From contig JAJFVH010000023.1 of assembly GCA_021371875.1 (NCBI GenBank), positions 1-51,844 on the forward strand: a stretch of 51,844 nt of DNA. The letters run 5' to 3'. The notes beneath the pieces were generated by a model. That model was not told where the DNA came from and searched no databases. It saw nothing but the letters and a program-made list of their open reading frames with translations. The first letter of the stretch is position 1. Every line of letters starts with the position of its first letter. Below, piece after piece: positions 34,258 through 43,500 of this stretch. The position numbers were made by a program, and so were the translations under genes. The DNA is from Bacteroidales bacterium (GTDB taxonomy: Bacteria; Bacteroidota; Bacteroidia; Bacteroidales; Paludibacteraceae).

Positions 34258-35904
34258 ATGATGAAATTACGACTTTTTTCGCTGTTACTTTTGCCGTTAT
34301 TTATAGCCTCCTGCAAACAAGAACCCGAACCATTATCACTTACCAACACATACATAGAAACGGTAAGTATCAATGGAAACGCAGTTTATACTGGAGGAAA
34401 TATTTATAATGTGCCGGTAGATTCCGTCGTGTTTCAAATAAATTTTTCTTCCGCTATCGACAAAACAAAAATTGATCCTTCCAAAATCTTTATCAGCAAT
34501 GGAATTGATACTGCATTTATGATTTCAAATGATATAGTTTCCAAACAATTAACTTTAAAAATCAGAAACACTTTAAATTATTACACCACCTACACGCTTT
34601 ACTTGGCGGAGGGTGAAAATCTGGGTGTAAAACTTATCGATTCGTACAATTTTTCGTTTGTCACACAATTAGATACAACTCCTAAATTTCCGATTATTTC
34701 CAATGAGAGCTTACTTACTTTAGTCCAACGGAAAACTTTCGCTTATTTTTGGGATTATGCGCATCCTGTTTCAGGTTTGGCCCGCGAGCGACTTGGTTCA
34801 GGCGAAACGGTTACCTCCGGCGGTTCCGGTTTTGGTATCATGACTATTCCCGTAGCCATCGAACGTGGATTTATTTCCCGTCAGCAAGGTTACGAACGAA
34901 TGAACGTTATTGTAAATTTCCTCAACACCCAAGCCGACAGATTTCACGGTGCATTCCCGCATTGGCTAAATGGAACGACTGGAAAAGTACAGCCTTTCAG
35001 CGCCAAAGACAATGGAGCCGATTTGGTAGAAACAGCCTTTTTAATTCAAGGCTTACTTTCCGTTCAACAATATTTTAAAAACGGAAACTCCGCCGAAAAA
35101 GCCTTATGCGACACCATACAAAAAATATGGAAAGAAGTGGAATGGAACTGGTTTCAGCAAAACGGACAGCAGAAACTTTACTGGCATTGGTCGCCAACCT
35201 ACAACTGGGACATGAATATGCCTGTAACCGGCTGGAACGAAGGGTTGATTGTTTACGTACTCGCAGCTTCTTCGCCAACTTATCCTATCACGAAATCCGT
35301 TTACGATAATGGTTTTGCACGAAACGGAGCCATTAAAAATAGCAAAACATTCTATGGCATTTCGCTTCCTCTGGGCGAAGATTATGGCGGACCAATGTTC
35401 TTTGCTCATTATTCATTTTTAGGTTTAAACCCGACGCATTTATCGGACACTTATGCCAACTACTGGACACAAAATACCGCTCATGCCCAAATAAACTACA
35501 ATTATTGCGTAGCCAATCCGAAGAAAAATTTCGGTTATAGCGCCGATTGCTGGGGACTCACGGCAAGTGATATTCCGAATGGTTACACGGCTTCGTCGCC
35601 AAACAACGATGGCGGGACAATTGCTCCAACGGCTGTCCTTGCATCATTTCCTTATACCCCGGAAGAAAGTATGCGCGCCCTGCATTTCTTTTATTATACG
35701 CTTGGCGATAAAATGTTTGGCGAATATGGTTTCAAAGATGCTTTCAATTTGAATAAACACTGGTTTGCCGATTCGTATTTAGCCATCGATCAGGGACCGA
35801 TTGTGGTTATGATTGAAAATTATCGCACAGGATTGCTTTGGAATTTGTTTATGCAGAACCCAAACGTTCAGGCCGGATTGGCAAAACTCGGTTTTAACTA
35901 CTGA
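34258..35904 (+). CDS. GH144-like lipoprotein with N-terminal Ig-like domain
   Basis: A 548-residue lipoprotein. The leader ends IASC, the lipobox. A bacterial Ig-like domain (about 28-130; VDSVVFQINFSSAIDKTKID) precedes the glycoamylase-like domain of GH144 type (about 150-545). The blocks GLARERLGSGETVTSGGSG, GADLVETAFLIQGLLSV, WHWSPTYNWDMN, AASSPTYPITKS, FLGLNPTHLSD and YLAIDQGPIVVMIENYRTG align with those of 27147-28760. The lipoprotein anchor suggests surface display, so it likely makes oligosaccharides outside the cell. A second ATG follows directly at 34261. It ends 2 bp from the convergent patatin gene. Confidence 0.85.
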   Translation: MMKLRLFSLLLLPLFIASCKQEPEPLSLTNTYIETVSINGNAVYTGGNIYNVPVDSVVFQINFSSAIDKTKIDPSKIFISNGIDTAFMISNDIVSKQLTLKIRNTLNYYTTYTLYLAEGENLGVKLIDSYNFSFVTQLDTTPKFPIISNESLLTLVQRKTFAYFWDYAHPVSGLARERLGSGETVTSGGSGFGIMTIPVAIERGFISRQQGYERMNVIVNFLNTQADRFHGAFPHWLNGTTGKVQPFSAKDNGADLVETAFLIQGLLSVQQYFKNGNSAEKALCDTIQKIWKEVEWNWFQQNGQQKLYWHWSPTYNWDMNMPVTGWNEGLIVYVLAASSPTYPITKSVYDNGFARNGAIKNSKTFYGISLPLGEDYGGPMFFAHYSFLGLNPTHLSDTYANYWTQNTAHAQINYNYCVANPKKNFGYSADCWGLTASDIPNGYTASSPNNDGGTIAPTAVLASFPYTPEESMRALHFFYYTLGDKMFGEYGFKDAFNLNKHWFADSYLAIDQGPIVVMIENYRTGLLWNLFMQNPNVQAGLAKLGFNY

Positions 35905-35906
35905 GT

Positions 35907-38198
35907 TTACTCCAAATACTTATTATTAAACAGCAAAAATCCGATATTCAGTCCAAAATTCCAGCGATTTGCTCCGGCGCTGTAATGATTTACAAAAAGA
36001 CCTGCGGATGCAAATTTAAAATCGAAAACCAAAGCAGATTCGGCCATAAATTCAGTTGAATGAAACGGTTTGGTGAAGCCGGCCGAGTTATCCGCTTTTT
36101 TGTAAATATTCCTGTAAGGCACAAACAAGTAAGCTTCGGTACGGAAATGGAGTTGATCATTAATCACATAAACAGGCTTCAATCCTACCGCCCCAAACTC
36201 GTTGGCGCTAAATGCCGGGCTAAATACGGTCTTGCTGTGTGGTGTCGGTCGGAACGCCGGAGCCTGGATAATAGTTGCCGTATAATTATTCAGGAACTTT
36301 CTTGTCGAAACAGCTATCTCGGCAGAAGCGCCCAACGTAAACTTACGCGAAAACGGGAAATACTTGTCGTATTTTCCTCTGAACTGCACCCACAAATCAT
36401 TGCTCTTTGCTTTGTACAAATCCGGATCGGTATATGATTTAAACTGTTCCTCCCCTCCTACAAGCTGAAATATAGCCACGTGATTATATCCTTTGGTAGG
36501 ATACATAATATTATTAAAAGTAGTTGTTTCAAACTTACCGAAAACATTTCCGAGATTATAAATACTTTTATCCATATCCGTGTTTCCTGTAAGCAGATTT
36601 TGCCTGTAACCGTCTATTAACCCGCCATATCCGACCCCAAATTCCATCCGTCCCCTCATGGTGAGCGGAAAGCCCACGCTAAATTTTGTGTAAAACTCAA
36701 ATTGATTAAAATACGAAGTCCTGTCATCAGCATAAAACATTCTGTTGCCCTCAAAATAATCGAAACGATGCAGAATAAAGGACAATTTCAGGTACCAATC
36801 CTTGTTAGCCGGCACATCAATGCGAGTTCCCAGCCCCAAGCCATTGTACAAACGTCCGAATTGGGCATCGATATAAGCCGTCTGCGCATAATCTTTCAGG
36901 TTTTGGTAAGTGAGTCCGAAATAGGCTTCGTTGGAGGTAGACGATGAAATATTTCCGCCAATCAATACTTTTAACTGATCCTCAGTACGTACTCTTAACC
37001 TCAAATCAAAATACCCTGTCGAATCATTATAAATGGCACGTGGCATTACTTCCGATATTTTATCATCCGAAATAAGTTTAAAATATCCTACCTTAAAGTC
37101 GTTGGCATCGAAAACTTTATTCCCCCTGTGAAATATATTTTCCACATAATGTTTTTGTAAACTATCAACCCCGACAACTTCTACATTTTTAAATCTCAGC
37201 TCGGGAAAGCGGTTGCGGAAAACAGCACGGCGGAGTCTGATTTCTTCGGGCGAAACTTCGCGCTTCACCCGCGCTTTTATTTCAGGCATATATTTAATTG
37301 CCGAATCGTAACCTATTTTGACAAGCTCATCCACTTTGGAGAAATCAAAAGTCCTGACATTACCGAGTTTAAATTTCAACATGACACCTTCATCTTCGGT
37401 TATGTTATAATCCGATTTATTGACTATCATATTTTCAATCTGCTTTATTATATCATGTTCATCCGGTTTAGTCGGATTATTCGAAACGGCGCTTCCGAGA
37501 ATAAAATCAGGTTTAAAATCTTCACGCATCACATCAACCGGAAAATTATTATAAATACCGCCATCGAAGAGTAGTTGATCATTGATCATTATGGGCTTAT
37601 ACATAAACGGGAAACTCATGGATGCGCGAACCGCATTTCCCAGGTTTCCCTTCCTGAAAACCACAGCTTCTTTTTTGTAAATATCGGAAGCCACACAGCG
37701 GTAAGGCACGAAAAGTTTATCAAAATCCCCTCCGGCAACTGCATTTGCCTTGCTGAACAGTTCAACAAAAGCATAATTCATTTGCCGTGGCGACACTATA
37801 TTGGTGGGTAAGAATGACGGCTTAAAATGAAGAGAATCAAGCTGTTTCAAATTGAAACGCAACTCGGCAAAACTCGGTTTCGGGTCGGCATTGCGGTAAT
37901 AATAAACATATTGAGGATCAAGTTCACCGGTAGACCAGCGTCTGAAATCGTCGGATTTGAGAACTTCAACCATTTCGTCGACCGAATAGCCCATGGCATA
38001 CATTGACCCAACAATGGCTCCCATCGAAGTACCTGCGATATAATCAATCGGGATATTGTTTTCCTCAAGCGCCTTGATAACGCCAATATGAGTTATTCCC
38101 CGCGCACCTCCGCCACTAAGCACAAGCCCGACTTTTTGAGCGGGTAAAGCTACTGTCAAAAACAATATTCCTATTAAAAATGCACAGTCTTTTTTCAT
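35907..38198 (-). CDS. Patatin-like phospholipase with POTRA and outer membrane barrel
   Basis: A 763-residue protein. A signal peptide (about 1-20) is followed by a patatin domain (22-320). GGGARG (29-34) forms the oxyanion hole, GTSMG (56-60) holds nucleophile Ser58, and DGG (212-214) holds the catalytic Asp212. A POTRA-like segment (about 335-420: LRFKNVEVVGVDSLQKHYVE) precedes a beta-barrel (420-763) of the surface-antigen type. This is the order of the PlpD-like type Vd autotransporters. The enzyme would hydrolyse phospholipids at the cell surface or in the periplasm. It is a single gene, convergent with the PUL. Confidence 0.88.
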   Translation of the reverse strand: MKKDCAFLIGILFLTVALPAQKVGLVLSGGGARGITHIGVIKALEENNIPIDYIAGTSMGAIVGSMYAMGYSVDEMVEVLKSDDFRRWSTGELDPQYVYYYRNADPKPSFAELRFNLKQLDSLHFKPSFLPTNIVSPRQMNYAFVELFSKANAVAGGDFDKLFVPYRCVASDIYKKEAVVFRKGNLGNAVRASMSFPFMYKPIMINDQLLFDGGIYNNFPVDVMREDFKPDFILGSAVSNNPTKPDEHDIIKQIENMIVNKSDYNITEDEGVMLKFKLGNVRTFDFSKVDELVKIGYDSAIKYMPEIKARVKREVSPEEIRLRRAVFRNRFPELRFKNVEVVGVDSLQKHYVENIFHRGNKVFDANDFKVGYFKLISDDKISEVMPRAIYNDSTGYFDLRLRVRTEDQLKVLIGGNISSSTSNEAYFGLTYQNLKDYAQTAYIDAQFGRLYNGLGLGTRIDVPANKDWYLKLSFILHRFDYFEGNRMFYADDRTSYFNQFEFYTKFSVGFPLTMRGRMEFGVGYGGLIDGYRQNLLTGNTDMDKSIYNLGNVFGKFETTTFNNIMYPTKGYNHVAIFQLVGGEEQFKSYTDPDLYKAKSNDLWVQFRGKYDKYFPFSRKFTLGASAEIAVSTRKFLNNYTATIIQAPAFRPTPHSKTVFSPAFSANEFGAVGLKPVYVINDQLHFRTEAYLFVPYRNIYKKADNSAGFTKPFHSTEFMAESALVFDFKFASAGLFVNHYSAGANRWNFGLNIGFLLFNNKYLE

Positions 38199-38552
38199 TG
38201 GGTTATCGGTTCTTAAATAGGCGGTAAAAATAGTAAAAATATAAATATCAATTCATTTAATTGAATGAAATTTAACATATTTGTATTGTCCTGTTATTGA
38301 AAATTTTGATTATTTTCTGAGTTGATCATAAAAGGCATTTTGATAAACCTCCGGTTAAATAATAAGACTTCCATCTGATATTATAATGCAAATTGACAGC
38401 AATTTGTTTAAAACTTCTCAAACAATAAATACTTTCCCGAATTCAGTCTTAACAACATTGGCTCAGTCTTTTTATATAAAAAAACAACCAATATAATCAT
38501 TTGATTATATTGGTTGTTTTTACAATTAAACTACCTTAAAAACGCTTGAATT
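38199..38552. other. Intergenic region before the patatin gene
   Basis: A 354-bp AT-rich gap. The patatin gene starts at 38198. I see no gene. The long palindromic terminator at 38481-38520 lies inside it. Confidence 0.55.
38481..38520 (-). terminator. Long palindromic terminator of the beta-helix gene
   Basis: AAAACAACCAATATAATCA and its exact complement are separated by 2 bp (19-bp stem). On the minus strand the stem is followed by a run of T, so it ends the minus-strand gene at 38553-40316. The symmetric structure could also act on the other strand. Confidence 0.75.
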
Positions 38553-40316
38553 TTATTTTATAAATTTAGTAGATTGACCGTTGATGCGAATAATATAAAC
38601 GCCATTGTTCAAATCACGGGTATAAGTTCCGCTCGTGGTCACTTTGTCAATCATCATACCGTTCATATTATAGACTTCAATGGTTGACTCATTTTCAAGA
38701 ATAACTTCAATACCCGACACTGTACGGATGATACGGGTTGTTGCAGACGGGGTTTCCGTTCCTGTCCAATAAAAAGGCTGGGCAGCTTCGTGTGCACCGG
38801 CATAAGTATATGCGGCACGGGATGTTCCAAACATATCGGTCAAGACCTCATCCAATCGAGGAACAGCCAAATGATCATCATGTTCGGAATCCCCTGTAAT
38901 TCTCAAATCACCGGTTGCAGCATCAACGAAGCTTACATCAACTGATTTTGAGTTTGCATCCTTTTCCGATGCCGTCTGCCAATTAGCAAGTGTCTCCTGT
39001 GCTACTGTAGCGTAATATCCTATCTTAGCATTTGTACTACCAGTTTTATAGAAAACATTATAATCGCTTACTATTGAAGTTGTTGCATTGCTTGCTGCAT
39101 CGTAAATACAATACGAAGCAAAATTATCTTCTTTATTTATAATGATGTTGTTTTTAAAAATACATGAAGCTGAATAAGTGACAATACCGGCAAAAGGCGT
39201 AGTGCCTGCCCCTGTCGTTGTAACATCATTCATAACTATAGTGTTATTATATACATTTGAGCCAACACCTACTCTTATGCCAACAACTTCGGTAGTTCCT
39301 ATAGCTGGAGTTTCAAAGCCAGTAATAAAGTTATTATAAATCAAATAAGTTCCACCACCACTAGCTTGTATGCCCCGAATTCCATAACCTCCACCTGCAG
39401 TATTGGCCGTTTTAAACTTCAATAATTTATTGTTATATATTTTCATTGTCCCAGTATTACCTGCATTACCTGCAATACCTGAACTCGCTAATCCAGAAAC
39501 TGTTTGATTTAATTCAATTGTATTACCGTATACCTCGAAACTTGTAACATAACTGTAAAATATCCCTCTATGGCGAGCTGAAATCGTATTATTTCTAACA
39601 ATACAACCTGTTGATGTAGTCGTAGGTGTTCCTGAATTTATAAATCCTATTGCATTTGATGCGGTTGAATTATTTGAATATATTTCACAATTCTCAATAA
39701 TAATAGCGTCGGGAGTGTAATTTACAGAAGAACTATTTCTATTTCGTATTCCAATACAATATGAATTATTAGCTGCTGCTGAAGCAGCAGCTTCATGCTT
39801 AGCAACAATATTTTTTATTGTAATAGTATTTGAGTTTCCTGCTACACATATCGGACCTGTATAATAATGTGCTGCAGCTGCACTTTTAAAAGTTAGTCTT
39901 CTCGCAGTTCCGCCAACACTAGAGCCGTCAATTGTGACATTATCTGTTGTCAAAAGAGTTGTCCAATCAGCTACATTTGTTATTCCAATTACAAAACCAC
40001 CTGAAGGGCCATTATTATCTGTAGCCTGCGTAAAAGTAATTGTTCTGTCAACATCCTGATCCGGACGAATAGTAATGCTGAATCCGTTTGTATTAACACC
40101 TAATCCAATGTTGGCTGCTTCAGTTATATCAGAAGTAATTTCGAACACAACATGTCCTGCAACACCATTTGTATTCAACGCTGTTGCTGCAGCACTTAAT
40201 GAAGAAAAATTAGGCGATACTTCAGTAACTCCTACTTTGTATGTACCTGACATGCCTTCGGCCATTGCAAAAAAACTAACCGTCAAGACGGCTAATAATA
40301 AAGTAATTTTTTTCAT
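38553..40316 (-). CDS. Secreted right-handed beta-helix protein with T9SS C-terminal domain
   Basis: A 587-residue protein. A signal peptide (about 1-19) is followed by a right-handed parallel beta-helix (about 100-400), with repeated short strands of the form ITIKNI, IIENCEIYSNNS, VRNNTISARHRGI and VYGNTIEL. The last about 75 residues end in the T9SS type A sorting domain (IEVYNMNGMMIDKV...YTRDLNNGVYIIRINGQSTKFIK). It is therefore expected to be secreted and attached at the surface. Beta-helix proteins include many polysaccharide lyases, but no catalytic pattern is visible. A LacI-type palindrome overlaps its promoter. Confidence 0.88.
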   Translation of the reverse strand: MKKITLLLAVLTVSFFAMAEGMSGTYKVGVTEVSPNFSSLSAAATALNTNGVAGHVVFEITSDITEAANIGLGVNTNGFSITIRPDQDVDRTITFTQATDNNGPSGGFVIGITNVADWTTLLTTDNVTIDGSSVGGTARRLTFKSAAAAHYYTGPICVAGNSNTITIKNIVAKHEAAASAAANNSYCIGIRNRNSSSVNYTPDAIIIENCEIYSNNSTASNAIGFINSGTPTTTSTGCIVRNNTISARHRGIFYSYVTSFEVYGNTIELNQTVSGLASSGIAGNAGNTGTMKIYNNKLLKFKTANTAGGGYGIRGIQASGGGTYLIYNNFITGFETPAIGTTEVVGIRVGVGSNVYNNTIVMNDVTTTGAGTTPFAGIVTYSASCIFKNNIIINKEDNFASYCIYDAASNATTSIVSDYNVFYKTGSTNAKIGYYATVAQETLANWQTASEKDANSKSVDVSFVDAATGDLRITGDSEHDDHLAVPRLDEVLTDMFGTSRAAYTYAGAHEAAQPFYWTGTETPSATTRIIRTVSGIEVILENESTIEVYNMNGMMIDKVTTSGTYTRDLNNGVYIIRINGQSTKFIK

Positions 40317-40366
40317 AACTCAATAATTTAAAAGTAAATAAAAATTAATTAATGTATTTGATGGAA

Positions 40367-40398
40367 TAAAAATAGAAATTTTAATTATTAATTGCAAA
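40367..40398 (-). promoter_or_regulatory. Promoter of the beta-helix gene
   Basis: TTTG (minus strand, 40398-40395) lies 20 bp before TATTTTTA (40374-40367), a near match to TAnnTTTG. The TTTG is part of the palindrome at 40393-40406. Confidence 0.55.
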
Positions 40399-40406
40399 CG
40401 TTTGCA
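40393..40406. promoter_or_regulatory. LacI-type operator (TGCAAACGTTTGCA)
   Basis: A perfect 14-bp palindrome, the form typical of LacI/GalR-family operators with a central CG. It covers the -33 TTTG of the beta-helix gene promoter. The same core occurs at 45239-45258. Confidence 0.7.
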
Positions 40407-40523
40407 GAAATGTTTTTAATGTTTAAAAACAAAATTAATAATGAAAAATATTATCGTTTTTCCGAAACCCTTTGCGTCGTCCTAATGACACAAAAGCGTT
40501 TGTTGAATTACATTTTGAATCTT

Positions 40524-40566
40524 AAGTGCTCAAAGATTCGTCAATTGACGAACGCTTTGAGCACTT
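40524..40566. repeat. Large double hairpin after the amidase gene
   Basis: AAGTGCTCAAAG (40524-40535) and CTTTGAGCACTT (40555-40566) form a 12-bp perfect stem. Between them is another perfect palindrome, TTCGTCAATTGACGAA. No T-run follows on the minus strand, so it is not an ordinary terminator of the amidase gene. It may stabilise or process the mRNA end. Confidence 0.6.
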
Positions 40567-40584
40567 CAACTTGCTGTAAAATGA

Positions 40585-43500
40585 TTATTTTTTGATAATC
40601 CGTTTAACTACAACACCTGCTGATGTTTTTAATTTAAGCATATAAATACCTGATTGTAAATCACCAACAGAAAATTGTGTGCGATTATCAGTCATAATAT
40701 CACTTACAATTAACTGACCTTTCAAATCGAACACACTGTAGGATTCTACGTCAACACCTTTGCTTTCGATCACAAGCATATCAACTGCCGGATTAGGATA
40801 TACCCTGATAAGTTTACCGGGTTCAGTAACTTCGTCTGTTGCATTGATAAGAATCGTAATTTTCTGATTTGAGGGAGCAGGAGTTGTAAAACTATTGTCT
40901 GCTTTTGGCAATGACCACACTCCCAATCGTTCGGAAGTATTCGAAATTACATACAAGTTACCGGCGCGATCCAATGCAAGTCCTGCCGTATTTGTTCCCA
41001 TAGCAGGCTTAATGGAATGAAGAAGAATAAGCGAAGCAACTCCCTGTTCCGAGAAGCTGATTGCAAATATCTTCACTTCGTCCTTACAACCCATAGCAAT
41101 TTTAGTTCCTTCGTAGTTTACAGCCATACCACCCATATACGAATTTCCTATCAAAGTCGGTGTTTTACCCGAGTTAAATGAAACCGAACCATCAGGTTTT
41201 ACGTGGATTAACGAAGGAATTGTAGCAGCATCTTCGGCTCTGTATTGAGAAATCCACCAGCCACCTCGACCATCAGGAGCTATACACGAATTATAATTCT
41301 GCTGAAGGTTACCATTTATAATATCGTTGTAAACAATTGCACTTGGTGCTGATTGCCAGCTCGTTTTCAGATTACCAATATTATATTGCAGTAAATTTCC
41401 CGGATTGGTTGCTACTGCATCAACATAATATTTATCAAACGTGTAAAGCTTCCTGTTTTCACCAACTCCGGTAACCCAGCAATGCGAAATCGATCCGTGA
41501 ACATTCACACCGTCTTTACTTGACAGTCCGGTTGTACCTTTGGTCAGTCCACTAAACACAGGAGTAAATGCTGCAGTGGGTTGGACAGGATCCATAATCC
41601 AGACGCCAGGATTACTGTCACTGAAATCGGTCAAATAAACTTTACCATCTTCGCCCACATTTACACGCATTGGTGAATTAGCGGCACCCCACGTAATTTG
41701 TCCAGCATAACTCTCAGCACTTTGATTTGTAACATCTTGAAGTGCAGCATTTAAAATATAAATTCCATCTTTAGTAGTTCTATTTGTTACAGCCCCCGGA
41801 ACTGTTTCCGAAGCATAAACACGTCCAAAGAACGGACTTTCGAAACTGTTATCGACTGCAACACCACGTGGTGAGTAAAATTGCATTTCAGGTTTTGTAT
41901 TATCTGATATTTTCAGCGGACGATCAATACCTTCTGCCATAGCAGTAACTTTCCAGGTAAATGTACCATTGTATAAATCGGAAGCTAACACAGAAACTGT
42001 TTGTTGACCTTTAGCCATTGCACCGGCATTAATTGATTTTACTATATCGTTACCGTTATAAATATCAATCATCACGGAATTTGCCGCTTCATTGAGCGTA
42101 AATATCAGGTCATAACCATTAGTAGTTGGTTGAGCCTTTAATTCAGAAGCATAAATATTTGCTTTTGTGGCAGCAACTGTTTTGTAACGTGCCATTCCTT
42201 GATTTTGAGCCATAATAATTAGGTCGATATCGTATCTGCTCACTTTTGCGGCTGCAACCATAAACGATGCTTTTTGAGTTCCAAGACCGGCTTCGGGCAA
42301 TTTAGTTGAGACTTTAACGGCATTACCAAGTCCATTTGTTACGTCGAAAAGGGCAACACCTACTGAAGTAGAATCGTTTGCACAAACAGGCGACACCATA
42401 AACACATGTTTTGCATGACGGAAGAAATGAATACCTGAAGCAACCGGCTGAAGTGTATATCCTGATTTTTCTGCAAAGGCACCTTTACTTACAAGTGGAG
42501 AACGATCGGCCAATCCCCAGTTAAACTGATATTCAGCAGGAACTATTTTTTCACTGTCGAGATAAAAATGATCCGATCCTGTGGTTGAAGTACTGAATTT
42601 AAATTTCTTTCCCCAGATACCTTCTGTATAATTAGCAACATCCATCATGTACTTATATCCGATTGTAGTTATTCCTTCCTCGTATTGTAAACCCATGATT
42701 CTGATTTGTTTTGAAGAACCGATAGTTACAGATGGTGTGTAAATAGTACATTTAGAACGAAGACCGCTTACTGCAAAAGTCTCTCCTACAACTCCATTCG
42801 ACCAAGATGCCTGATATTGAGTTTGGAAAAGCATTTTTGGTGCAACAGAATCATTGTCCCATGTATACACTTTAAAATAACGATCTTTTGTTTCCGGCAA
42901 AGAAATAGTGTCCTTATTGCATGCCAACAAATAACCATCAGATGTAAAGGCAATATCATTGATAATATTGACACCACCCGAAATATCGGTTAAATCCATT
43001 TCCCGGATTTTTGCTGTAGTTTGTGCATCGATAACCATTATTTTTGGCTCATCAGTCAGCACATAGAGTTTTTCATTGCGATAAACGGCCTTTTTGATTT
43101 GACTCTGATTCAGCCATTCGGGCACAACTGGTTCCGAAGTTCCGAATTTATATTCGTTCATGGCAACTACACCGGCTTCCTGAACAGGATCCGGATAATC
43201 GGGAGTTGTATCTTTAGCTACAACGATAGATGGATTCACCAGCAACATTTTAGCATAAGTGGTTGCTGCAGCGGTTACTGTTACCGTAGTATCTTTAACT
43301 GTATGATCTTTAGCCTCGAAACGAAGCTTATAATTACCCGGAGCTATATTATGAAACGCAAAAATTCCGTTATAAAGTGTATCAATCTGATAGCCGTTTA
43401 AAGAATCGCCTGCAACATTCATCAATTTCACTCTGGCGCCGTTAAGCGGCAACCAACGGTCGTGCGTACCTGCTTTGTAAGTGAATTTGGGATTGACAAT

